Shown: piece by piece, positions 27,806 through 33,837 of the stretch | Position numbering within the stretch: the stretch's first letter is position 1 | Layout of the letters: each line of letters opens with the position of its first letter | From: a virus | DNA: 33,837 nt | IMG/VR virus record: IMGVR_UViG_3300046010_002884 | Location: 1 to 33,837 of that record | Direction: 5' to 3' (one strand) | Made by a program: the position numbers and the translations under genes | Notes under the pieces: model-generated | Told to the model about the DNA's origin: nothing | Seen by the model: only the letters and a program-made list of their open reading frames with translations | The model's database searches: none

Positions 27806-28245
27806 GAACCATCACCCACCTTGTTGTGCATTGCACGGCCACCCCGAAGAATACCACCATCGCATCCATCCGTAGATATTGGAAGGAAGCCCTTGGCTGG
27901 AAGTCCGTAGGGTATCATAAGATAATTGAGTCGAACGGAAATATCGTACAACTGGCACCCGATTCCGCCATTACCAACGGCGTGCAGGGCCACAACACAA
28001 CAAGCCTGCACGTCAGCTATATCGGCGGCAAGGACGAGGATGACCGTTCTATCCAGCAGAGGCAAGCGATTGCGGCGGTGTTGCTCGGTTGGCTTCAGAA
28101 GTACCCCAAGGCTCGCATCTGCGGCCATCGGGATTTCGCAGGGGTGACCAAGGACTGCCCTCGATTCAGCGCAGAAAAAGAGTACGGCTATCTCTACATA
28201 ACTGCAGGGGCAAAGAATGATAAACCCACCATTAATGGCAATTAA
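27802..28245 (+). CDS. N-acetylmuramoyl-L-alanine amidase (endolysin)
   Basis: 147 residues, similar in size to T7 lysozyme (Amidase_2 family). The zinc ligands are visible: His in VVHCTAT (~8-14), His in ICGHRDFAG (~109-117), and the Cys of TKDCPRF (~119-125). GYHKIIESNGNIVQLAPD (~37-54) and NGVQGHNTTSLHVSYIGG (~59-76) form the substrate groove. It cuts the amide bond between muramic acid and the peptide stem. No signal sequence is present, so it needs a holin; a holin candidate is at 29621-29848 on the opposite strand. T7-type amidases can also bind RNA polymerase, but nothing here shows that. Confidence 0.9.
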   Translation: MRTITHLVVHCTATPKNTTIASIRRYWKEALGWKSVGYHKIIESNGNIVQLAPDSAITNGVQGHNTTSLHVSYIGGKDEDDRSIQQRQAIAAVLLGWLQKYPKARICGHRDFAGVTKDCPRFSAEKEYGYLYITAGAKNDKPTINGN

Positions 28246-28467
28246 CGGCCTTAATGCATGGTTTGTCATGCAAAGCCCATCGATTTCGAGGGGTTTGCAG
28301 GGATAATTCGGCAAAATTCATGCAAATTAATCCTTTGCGAAAGGTAGCGGAATCCGCTACTTATGGGAAATAATCTCTCTTTTGGGGGGTATAATGGAGA
28401 ATTGATTCCCCGAATGTCCAATTTATTTTAGTAAAAACTGGACAGTTGTACGATTTCTTCGTACAGG
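28246..28467. other. Structured intergenic region between converging operons
   Basis: A 222-base gap without a credible gene. It contains TGCATG-6-CATGCA (28254-28271), a perfect GTAGCGGA-a-TCCGCTAC palindrome (28344-28360), TGTCC...GGACA arms around 28418-28445, and a TGTACGA/TCGTACA hairpin (28447-28465) next to the late-operon stop. It is more AT-rich than the genes. Likely roles are bidirectional termination and perhaps a binding or packaging site. Confidence 0.5.
28447..28465 (-). terminator. Hairpin at the end of the late operon
   Basis: On the minus strand TGTACGA pairs with TCGTACA over a five-base loop, immediately after the metallophosphoesterase stop. The T-run (GTTTTTAC) follows only after about ten bases, so termination strength is uncertain. 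It could serve both converging transcripts. Confidence 0.4.
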
Positions 28468-29352
28468 TCAGTACAACCTATCCGCAGGGGTGAAGGTTGC
28501 GTGGACTTGCACCTCAGGGCCGTTGTTGTCCTTGCTTGAGTTCCTGCTCGTTTCGAGTTTCATCCAATAGCCTCCCAGAGGCTTCGGGCCTCGGCCTCGT
28601 TCAGTGTGAAAGCCCATGTACCCGCCATCCCATTCCTCCTTATACGTCGCAGTACGCAGTTGGTGAACAGGCTTTTGAATGAGGGTCTTGGTCGCGCGGT
28701 CATAGCGGTGGATGATATTTTGGTGGTAGTATAGTTCATGGACATGGCCCATCCAAGTCAAGTCATAGCCTTCGGTGCTTGCGAGCATCCGCTGGTCTTG
28801 AATCACACCCTTGGTGACTGGGCCTCCGCCTCCTGCGCCGTGGTAGTAATGCACGACGAAGTTCTTGGACCGCAGAGGGTCGTGGTTTACCCTGATGTCC
28901 AGCGTGCCGCCGTAGCCGCCAACTTCGACTGCTGACCCTGTGGCGTAGTTCAGGGTGCTTGCGAAGCGTTGCAAAATGTCGGTTTCTTGGTGGTGTATTA
29001 TGGAGGTTTCGTGGTTTCCATATCCAAGCAGGAGCAGGTTCTTGGCGTAAGGCGCAAACCATTCCACGGCGGTGTTCACAATGGAATCCAAATAGCGTGC
29101 GTTGTTGTGTTCCTCTCGGATGTCCTCCTTGCTCCGCCGTGGGTCGCCTTTGCCTTGCATCAAACAAAAAAAGTCACCGTTTACGATGACCCCTGCATTG
29201 CGGCGTTGTGCCTCTTTGAGATGGTTGGTCAGCAGACCCCTATCGCAGTGAGGGTTATCCCAATGCAGGTCGCTGATAAGAAGAAACTCCTGCCCCGATT
29301 GGCAGGTGACTTCGTGGATGTTGCGTTGGTGCTTGGTTAGTGGTAGCAGCAT
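28468..29352 (-). CDS. Calcineurin-like metallophosphoesterase
   Basis: 294 residues. The two-metal phosphoesterase motifs are in order: LLISDLHWDNPH (~24-35, D-x-H), GVIVNGDFFCL (~54-64, G-D), LLLGYGNHETSI (~108-119, G-N-H-E), VVHYYHGAG (~167) and TWMGHVHEL (~200-208, G-H-x-H). It could hydrolyse nucleotides, phosphoesters on nucleic acids, or a signalling nucleotide of a host defence system. It overlaps the coiled-coil gene by one base (TGATG) and is the last gene of the late operon. Substrate unknown. Confidence 0.85.
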   Translation of the reverse strand: MLLPLTKHQRNIHEVTCQSGQEFLLISDLHWDNPHCDRGLLTNHLKEAQRRNAGVIVNGDFFCLMQGKGDPRRSKEDIREEHNNARYLDSIVNTAVEWFAPYAKNLLLLGYGNHETSIIHHQETDILQRFASTLNYATGSAVEVGGYGGTLDIRVNHDPLRSKNFVVHYYHGAGGGGPVTKGVIQDQRMLASTEGYDLTWMGHVHELYYHQNIIHRYDRATKTLIQKPVHQLRTATYKEEWDGGYMGFHTERGRGPKPLGGYWMKLETSRNSSKDNNGPEVQVHATFTPADRLY

Positions 29353-29624
29353 CAGGCATTTCGTAGGGTTGCATTCTCGGCCTCAAGCACTTGGATTGTG
29401 TTCTCCAAACACTCTATCCGCTCCCGCAAACTTACGATTTCATTCCTTAGTTGCGCCAATTCTTTCTGCTGGGCCTCGGCGGTCTGCTGCCACATCGCCA
29501 GCACCGCTTGGGCTTGCTTCACTTGGAGGCTATCCGCCGTGAACTTGCCCTTTGTCAGCCAAGCGACTGCACCGCCAACGATTGCGCTGACCGTGCCGAT
29601 GATGGTGGTTTCGATTAAGTTCAC
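29352..29624 (-). CDS. Membrane-anchored coiled-coil protein, spanin-like
   Basis: 90 residues if started at the GTG at 29624, which overlaps the holin stop as GTGA; an ATG at 29672 would give 106 residues but overlaps the holin gene by 52 bases. One N-terminal membrane span (IETTIIGTVSAIVGGAVAWL) is followed by about 60 residues of coiled coil with a heptad rhythm (QQKELAQLRNEIVSLRERIECLENTIQVLEAENATLR). The layout (inner-membrane anchor plus coiled coil, next to a holin) fits an inner-membrane spanin, but no outer-membrane lipoprotein partner is seen. Confidence 0.55.
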   Translation of the reverse strand: MNLIETTIIGTVSAIVGGAVAWLTKGKFTADSLQVKQAQAVLAMWQQTAEAQQKELAQLRNEIVSLRERIECLENTIQVLEAENATLRNA

Positions 29625-29848
29625 GCCTTGGGAACTTCGGTAGGCTTGTTGTACTTGGTCACCAGCATCCATCCTGTTGACACCAGCGTAATGATTGCCC
29701 CGATGATTTCGGTAAGTGCTGCGGAATCAAGGATGCCTTTGGCTACGAGAGTGCCACCGATGAAGGTAAGTAGATGGCGAAGGAGAGCGATGACTGCTGA
29801 TTGCATAAGGTTGGGTTGCTCGGGGTTACGCTTGCGGAATAGTCGCAT
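29621..29848 (-). CDS. Putative holin (Pam3-gp28-like)
   Basis: 75 residues from ATG 29848; the longer frame to 29953 is rejected because it lies over the previous gene. A basic N-terminus (MRLFRKRNPEQPNL) precedes two hydrophobic stretches: SAVIALLRHLLTFIGGTLVAKGIL (~17-40) and IIGAIITLVSTGWMLVTKY (~48-66), with a short charged tail. The R-H-x-L-T-x-x-G-G-x-L-V-A-K-G pattern matches, from memory, a family of small phage holins. It would permeabilise the inner membrane and release the amidase encoded on the other strand. Confidence 0.7.
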   Translation of the reverse strand: MRLFRKRNPEQPNLMQSAVIALLRHLLTFIGGTLVAKGILDSAALTEIIGAIITLVSTGWMLVTKYNKPTEVPKA

Positions 29849-29859
29849 AATGGTAGATG

Positions 29860-30126
29860 TTACAGGGTTGAAGGTGTTGCAAATTCTTGGTAGTCGGCGG
29901 CGTATTGCGCATCCCAACCGAGGAAAGAATGCACACCGCAGGGCTTGGGCCAAACGATGTATGGCGTGAACGCCGCAGGGGGTGTGTCGTTGAATAGGAT
30001 GTCATAGCATACGAGGCCGTCAAGTTCACCAAGCGGCACGGCGTTGTCCAAGGGTTGCAGGGATTCTTGCAGCACCTTGTCTGCGGTGGCTTGGCTTGGG
30101 AATGCGTACTTGCGAAAGGTAGCCAT
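29860..30126 (-). CDS. Small unknown protein after the fibre gene
   Basis: 88 residues from ATG 30126, which shares one base with the fibre gene stop (TAATG); longer frames to 30204 run inside the fibre gene. The sequence (MATFRKYAFPSQATADKVLQ at the start, VCYDILFNDTPPAAFTPYIVWPKPCGVHSFLGWD in the middle) is rich in aromatic residues and Pro. Such short genes between a fibre and a holin are often fibre chaperones or small tail parts; I cannot decide. It is translationally coupled to the fibre. Confidence 0.55.
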   Translation of the reverse strand: MATFRKYAFPSQATADKVLQESLQPLDNAVPLGELDGLVCYDILFNDTPPAAFTPYIVWPKPCGVHSFLGWDAQYAADYQEFATPSTL

Positions 30127-31409
30127 TAGGTTGTAAGGGCTTGGAGTTGATCGTTTGTGAGCCTTGTCGTGTAGAGAGCAACGGCACGGATGCGGGCATT
30201 CCAAAAAGAACTAGATGTTGCGGTTGTCTCGATTTTTCCGATGTTTATGTCGGTCAAAGATGCAGGGAAAGCAGCACTTGTCCCTGATACTACTGCGCCT
30301 CCATCTAAACTTGCGAATAAAGTACCGCTGACACCGCTTTGCTGATACGCAAAGGCGACTTTATGATAACCAGCAGCAGGGTCGCCAAGAGATATACTGG
30401 TTCCTTGAATTTGAGCCCTTAATGCATTACTCGTATAATAAAGAAAAACCCTATTTGCTTGAGTCCCATCGCTCAGAGCAAAAAGCCTTCTCGTTGTTGT
30501 GTCGCTTCGTATCTCAAACTCCGCATAAATCGTCCCCTCCGTCTGCCCGATACATCCGCTGACTGCGCCTGATAGGTTTATCACGTCTGCGTTGCGTGTT
30601 GCGCTTGTAGTTGTTGTTGGGATGTAGGAGGTGGCGACGGAGCCTGTTTCTATTTGCGCTCCAAAGACATTGACGGTATTTCCATTGTCCGATTGAACAA
30701 TAGCACTACTCATTGTTCCGTTGCTCGTATTTACTCGTATGTTGCCTGCAACCGTTGAGCCAAGCAAAACACGCATGGAGCAGCGATACCATCCATTGCC
30801 GTAATTTTCTATATTATGCGCTTGCAAGGTGTAACCGCTTCCAACGCTTCCACTTACCGAAAATGCCCCAGTTGAAAGATTCCAAATAACTGCAACGCCA
30901 CTTGCAACGCCTCCGTTCTCCATCGTCATCCCAAAGAACCCGCTACCCGCTTTTGCAAAGCAAGAATAGGTGTAGGTTGTACCGCTCACAAAACTAAAGG
31001 TCTGAACGACTCTCGCTGAACCGCTTGCAGTTGCGGTCAATAAGTCCGCAAGATTTGTGCCAAAAGGGTCGGTGGTTCCTGTAACATTTGCCGAAACCGT
31101 TACATTAGTGGGCGACCAAGTTGTCGTAAAGTCCTGACTCTGCAAAGCGGAGTTCGACCCACTCGGCTCAACGAGCAACGCAGGGCAGCCAGCCGTTCCT
31201 CCGCTGGTGTAGTAGTCCAACCTCGGAATCCCCGAAGCGACAACCTCAATCAACCCACTCGCATTCACCCTTGTTGCCGTAGTCGCACGAGTGACATTGA
31301 AGTCGCCCGATGCACCCAGCACCGTGCCTCCCGATGTGGTCGCCAAAGGTGTGTACAGCTTGCCTGTCTTAAACCGAGCAGGCACTATTATCAGCGATGG
31401 TGTCGGCAT
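30126..31409 (-). CDS. Tail fibre / lectin-domain protein, receptor-binding candidate
   Basis: 427 residues from ATG 31409 (MPTPSLIIVPARFKTGKLYT). Region ~100-260 follows the carbohydrate-binding layout known from phage fibres: ALQSQDFTTTWSPTNVTVSAN, then SGTTYTYSCFAKAG, GNGWYRCSMRVLLG, VNVFGAQIETGSVATSYIPT. Region ~270-427 looks like a LamG/concanavalin-type lectin domain (GTIYAEFEIRSDTTTRRLFALSDG, YHKVAFAYQQSGVSGTLFASLDG, WNARIRAVALYTTRLTNDQL). It would recognise a host glycan. Low charge and Ser/Thr richness fit a secreted-type beta protein. It is flanked by structural and lysis genes. Confidence 0.75.
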   Translation of the reverse strand: MPTPSLIIVPARFKTGKLYTPLATTSGGTVLGASGDFNVTRATTATRVNASGLIEVVASGIPRLDYYTSGGTAGCPALLVEPSGSNSALQSQDFTTTWSPTNVTVSANVTGTTDPFGTNLADLLTATASGSARVVQTFSFVSGTTYTYSCFAKAGSGFFGMTMENGGVASGVAVIWNLSTGAFSVSGSVGSGYTLQAHNIENYGNGWYRCSMRVLLGSTVAGNIRVNTSNGTMSSAIVQSDNGNTVNVFGAQIETGSVATSYIPTTTTSATRNADVINLSGAVSGCIGQTEGTIYAEFEIRSDTTTRRLFALSDGTQANRVFLYYTSNALRAQIQGTSISLGDPAAGYHKVAFAYQQSGVSGTLFASLDGGAVVSGTSAAFPASLTDINIGKIETTATSSSFWNARIRAVALYTTRLTNDQLQALTT

Positions 31410-31411
31410 TG

Positions 31412-31582
31412 TTAGAAGTTGTAGATTGCAGCAAAGCGGTTGAACAGGCAACCATCAACGGCAGCCTCGGCAGCAGTCGCACCATCAGCAGTCGCCCTTG
31501 CGTTGAACGCTGCCCATAGCCCAGCAGCAACTCCGCCTTGGAGCATATTGGTCGGGTAGCCGTAGCCGTAGCCGATTAGCAT
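31412..31582 (-). CDS. 56-residue protein, virion module, unknown
   Basis: A short frame from ATG 31582, overlapping the previous stop (TAATG), to TAA 31412. It starts MLIGYGYGYPTNMLQGGV and continues with an Ala-rich helix (AAFNARATADGATAAEAAVDG), ending in FNRFAAIYNF. The aromatic Gly/Tyr start and coupling on both sides (three bases to the fibre gene) support expression. It might be a fibre or connector accessory; no family is recognised. Confidence 0.55.
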   Translation of the reverse strand: MLIGYGYGYPTNMLQGGVAAGLWAAFNARATADGATAAEAAVDGCLFNRFAAIYNF

Positions 31583-31857
31583 TACAGGAAGGTGTAACCG
31601 ATGACGCTTCCCACGGATGGAGTAACGGCCGTAATCTTGCCGCCGTTCCTGCCGCTGATGACGATGCCAGCTGAAACGGATTTGCCGCTCAATAGGTAGG
31701 CAGTCAGCAGGTTCTCGCCACCTGTACCCGTCAAGGTCGTGAAGGTTGCAGCAGCGTTGACCACGATGAAGTCGAAGTTTGCACCGCTAACGGCTGCGTC
31801 AATGAATTGCATCGAACCACCTTGGCCGAGCATTTGTTGTAGAATTGGAGTAGGCAT
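31582..31857 (-). CDS. Small virion protein, unknown
   Basis: 91 residues (MPTPILQQMLGQGGSMQFID at the start). A short helix is followed by beta-rich, Ala/Thr/Gly/Val-dominated sequence (FDFIVVNAAATFTTLTGTGG, then SAGIVISGRNGGKITAVTPSVGSVIGY). This composition fits a small trimeric or decoration protein. It starts 18 bases after a TACATTTA box with the leader AACAACCCAAGCA. Position between connector genes and fibre suggests a structural part. Confidence 0.6.
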   Translation of the reverse strand: MPTPILQQMLGQGGSMQFIDAAVSGANFDFIVVNAAATFTTLTGTGGENLLTAYLLSGKSVSAGIVISGRNGGKITAVTPSVGSVIGYTFL

Positions 31858-31875
31858 TGCTTGGGTTGTTTACTG

Positions 31876-31883
31876 TAAATGTA
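31876..31883 (-). promoter_or_regulatory. TACATTTA box before the small virion protein
   Basis: The minus strand reads TACATTTA, 18 bases before ATG 31857. It resembles the other recurrent boxes but with a real leader between. It could start a transcript for the fibre-lysis segment. Confidence 0.35.
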
Positions 31884-31885
31884 TT

Positions 31886-32389
31886 TTAAGTCGGAATTTC
31901 ACAAACGGAGTGCGAGTACGGTATCTGAAACTGGAGCGTAGCCTGCCACCCCGCCGTGCGGTCGTCACGGCTCTCTACAAACCTCGTTAATGACACGGAG
32001 GTACTTAGCGTCCATTCTTGCGTTGGGTCGTTTGTAAGGGCTGAAATGAAGTCCTGAGCGATTTGCAGTTGGTCGCTCAAAACCTCATCCTCATTGTCCT
32101 GCCAACCCAGCGTCGGGCTGCCCGAAACCACGCCACCCATCGGGGCAATGGATTCCACCCTGTCGCTGAAATAGACACCGACCACAAGAGCCAAAGAACC
32201 CAAGTCCGTAGTCGCTGACTGCACATCCGCAAACACCAACGGATAGACGATTCGCTCACGGCTTGGGGTTCGCAGGTTGATGGTGTTGTCCGTTCCGATT
32301 GCAAGCGGGTCGCCCGTCCCGAAGGAGTTCACCTGCGGGTGACTGTTTGCAAGGTTCAGGAGTGCTTGCTTGATTTTTATCCAAGACAT
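31886..32389 (-). CDS. Head-tail connector / tail completion candidate
   Basis: 167 residues. The N-terminus MSWIKIKQALLNLANSHPQVNSFG is a helix that often starts neck proteins. The middle has RIVYPLVFADVQSATTDLGSLALVVGVYFSD (~46-76), and the end LQFQIPYSHSVCEIPT is a beta strand. The sequence layout (YPLVF plus a long central beta domain) resembles minor virion proteins of Bacteroidetes phages located between portal and fibre genes. An exact equivalent is not certain. No enzyme motif is present. Confidence 0.55.
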   Translation of the reverse strand: MSWIKIKQALLNLANSHPQVNSFGTGDPLAIGTDNTINLRTPSRERIVYPLVFADVQSATTDLGSLALVVGVYFSDRVESIAPMGGVVSGSPTLGWQDNEDEVLSDQLQIAQDFISALTNDPTQEWTLSTSVSLTRFVESRDDRTAGWQATLQFQIPYSHSVCEIPT

Positions 32390-32431
32390 ATTTTTGGAGT
32401 TTCAAAATGTTTTTTGCGTGTGCGCCCATAG

Positions 32432-33013
32432 TTAGCAGTTATTGCAGTAAGGGTCGTAGCCGTAAGGCCAAGGGCGGTCCAATCCAGCACCACGGCGCAG
32501 GGTTCTTGCATCCAAGGCCATGCCTGTATTGTAATTCGTGCCGTTCGGGTATATCGTGTCCAAAGCCGAAGGAGGGGAGTTGAACAGGGGGTAGTCGGTG
32601 CGGTTCTCCATCAGGTAGCGGGTAATTCTCTCCGAGTACCATTCCGCATCGTTCTTGACTTTATCCGTGAGCCTTGTAATCTCGTCCATGCTCATCTGCG
32701 AAGATTCCTCGCTGGTACGGCGAACCATGCCTTTGTTCATGTACTTGAAGGCAAGCACCATGGGTAACTCGTAGTAAAGCCATTGCACCATTGCTGGTTG
32801 GATGTAGTCCTCCAAGAGCGTGGTGTTGAGTGCCGTAGTCGTACCGCTGACCACTTGGCTCACCATTTCCGAGTACAGGGCCGATCCGACTATTGGTTGG
32901 ATCCTCATCTCCTGCACCTTCACGATGGTAGGCCGTATCTGCGTGAACGATACGTTCTCGTTGATTACGCTATTGTCCAAGAGCGTTTGCTCGCTTATGA
33001 ATAGTGCCTTCAT
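32432..33013 (-). CDS. Head-tail connector protein (DUF6712-like)
   Basis: 193 residues. It starts MKALFISEQTLLDNSVINEN, followed by FTQIRPTIVKVQEMRIQPIVGSALYSEM (~24-51), a gp6-like helical layout. MVQWLYYELPMVLAFKYMNKGMVR (~75-98) and a helical middle lead to the Asn/Pro/Cys-rich end (RPWPYGYDPYCNNC). The family is known to me as a Bacteroidetes phage head-tail connector candidate. It is directly coupled to the portal stop (ATGA), as expected for a connector that docks on the portal. Confidence 0.7.
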   Translation of the reverse strand: MKALFISEQTLLDNSVINENVSFTQIRPTIVKVQEMRIQPIVGSALYSEMVSQVVSGTTTALNTTLLEDYIQPAMVQWLYYELPMVLAFKYMNKGMVRRTSEESSQMSMDEITRLTDKVKNDAEWYSERITRYLMENRTDYPLFNSPPSALDTIYPNGTNYNTGMALDARTLRRGAGLDRPWPYGYDPYCNNC

Positions 33014-33837
33014 GCTTTTGTGATTTTATTGCCCTTGCGGATGACGATTTGCTGCTCCCATACGTGCCTGCATTGAGGGCGATTCACTCCGCTGGCGGTG
33101 TGGTACCAGCCGCCTCTGCGATTCCAAACGGAGTAGCCCATGATGCTGGAAATACCGTTGATGTCGTCACGGGTGTAAACCTTGCCTTGGTCAGCGAGGT
33201 CCATCATGACTTTGCAAAATTCACGGCTTGTGCGCTTGTCCTTATCGCTAAACCCTGCGGCCCATGCGTATTTGTAGCGGACTTCCAGTACAGGTTCGGC
33301 CACTTCCTTCACACCTTTGGGCAGGTTTTTCTCAACGATTTGGTCGGCCGCCCTTGCAATGGGGTAGCGGTCTTTGGTCATAAGGTACGCAATCCGCTTT
33401 GCGATTTTCGCCTTGCTAACCCCGAACTCCTTGGCCATTTCTTCCACGGATGCGTCACGATTCTTCTTGCGGTAGGCTACAATCTTTGAATCCAGTTCTT
33501 TCTCTTCCTCGCCAAGTTCTGCGAAGGCTTGACGCACTTGGTCGTCTAAATCGGAGTCAAACCGCATTGGCTTGCTATGCATGACAACATACTCCTCCGC
33601 ATTGCTGCCGAATTTGCTTGCAACGACCTCCAGTACCTTGTATTCCTCATCGCCCCATCCAAGGTCGCTCTCATCGTCTTCCTCGCCCCACCACGGTTCG
33701 GTCGGGTTGCTGAACTTCTGCTCCTGAACTCCGAGCAGGGTGTTGACTTCTTCGGGGGTTAAGCCAAATCCAGCGGACAACATGGTGCGGGCCATCTCCA
33801 AGGTAATCTTTTCCTGTGCATAGTGCCTCACAATTCG
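33010..33837 (-). CDS. Portal protein, C-terminal part
   Basis: This is the 3' end of the portal gene. Bases 33579-33837 repeat the left-end segment, and 33010-33578 add 189 new residues and the stop. The frame is open to the right edge; a GTG at 33831 can be read as a start but corresponds to an internal Val codon in the left copy. The added region has a helix-turn-helix-like stretch (SVEEMAKEFGVSKAKIAKRI) and ends in a Trp/Cys/His-rich segment (VWNRRGGWYHTASG, then RPQCRHVWEQQIVIRK). From memory, a similar Cys-Arg-His-x-Trp tail occurs at the ends of structural proteins in other Bacteroidetes phages; its job is unknown. The stop overlaps the next start (ATGA at 33013), so the connector gene is translationally coupled. 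Confidence 0.8.
   Translation of the reverse strand, partial: RIVRHYAQEKITLEMARTMLSAGFGLTPEEVNTLLGVQEQKFSNPTEPWWGEEDDESDLGWGDEEYKVLEVVASKFGSNAEEYVVMHSKPMRFDSDLDDQVRQAFAELGEEEKELDSKIVAYRKKNRDASVEEMAKEFGVSKAKIAKRIAYLMTKDRYPIARAADQIVEKNLPKGVKEVAEPVLEVRYKYAWAAGFSDKDKRTSREFCKVMMDLADQGKVYTRDDINGISSIMGYSVWNRRGGWYHTASGVNRPQCRHVWEQQIVIRKGNKITKA
33579..33837. repeat. Right copy of imperfect terminal overlap
   Basis: Second copy of bases 1-259, offset by 33578 and about 96 percent identical. Reading from this copy into base 33578 and below gives the uninterrupted C-terminal end of the portal protein. Reading from base 1561 down into the left copy gives its N-terminal end. The two copies therefore represent the same place on one circular or circularly permuted genome. 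Confidence 0.9.

Noticed and set aside
29624-29672. ATG 29672 as start of the coiled-coil protein
   Set aside because: It would overlap the holin gene by 52 bases; the GTG at 29624 overlaps the holin stop as GTGA and places the membrane span at the N-terminus.
1-33837. Integrase, repressor, CRISPR array, tRNA genes, reverse transcriptase with variable repeats
   Set aside because: I looked for the corresponding proteins, regularly spaced repeats and cloverleaf patterns and found none that I could support.
33579-33837. A genuine direct terminal repeat of the packaged DNA
   Set aside because: A packaged terminal repeat should be identical in both copies; 11 mostly silent differences point to population variants joined by assembly.

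Overview
The window is an almost complete, circularly assembled genome of a tailed double-stranded DNA phage that probably infects a member of the Bacteroidetes. The phage assignment rests on recognisable large and small terminase, portal, XkdF-type protease, major capsid, tape-measure, holin and amidase genes. The host guess is an inference. It rests on the near absence of Shine-Dalgarno sites, A/C-rich leaders before start codons, many boxes of the form TAnnTTTG (the Bacteroidetes -7 promoter element), and structural genes of types usual in phages of that phylum. I see no integrase, CI-like repressor, tRNA gene, CRISPR array or reverse transcriptase, so a lytic life style is likely. Bases 1-259 reappear at 33579-33837 with 11 substitutions, so the circular unit is about 33,578 bp and the portal gene runs across the join.

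Nearly everything is on the minus strand and is read from high to low coordinates. The early block (27.4 to 19.3 kb) holds small genes, a Sak3/Erf-like annealing protein, an SSB-like protein and a winged-helix protein. It continues with a ParB-methyltransferase fusion next to a putative PD-(D/E)XK nuclease, a replication-initiator-like protein whose gene contains an 11-bp-periodic repeat (a candidate origin), a DnaB helicase, a VRR-NUC nuclease, and a small protein resembling the DNA-binding domain of DnaA. Inside this block, 20.27-20.95 kb is AT-rich and looks like two integron gene cassettes with attC-like sites.

A strong terminator and a promoter box precede a sigma-like gene at 19.2 kb. 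The block then continues with a membrane protein, an orphan DNA methyltransferase, and small and large terminase. Next come a glycosyltransferase/methyltransferase/glycosyltransferase cluster, a frameshifted tail-assembly-chaperone pair, tail genes, tape measure, protease, scaffold-like protein, major capsid, a tail-tube-like protein, another glycosyltransferase, two small virion proteins and the portal. After the join (33.0 to 28.5 kb) come head-tail connector candidates, a lectin-like fibre protein, a holin, a coiled-coil spanin-like protein and a metallophosphoesterase.

Only two genes are on the plus strand (27554-28245): a small unknown protein and an N-acetylmuramoyl-L-alanine amidase. 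They diverge from the early operon and converge on the end of the late operon.

The most unusual element is the pair of cassette-like genes bounded by matching integron-type core sites. Other items of interest are the repeat inside the initiator gene, the recurring promoter boxes a few bases in front of ATG codons, and a likely acquired restriction-modification pair.
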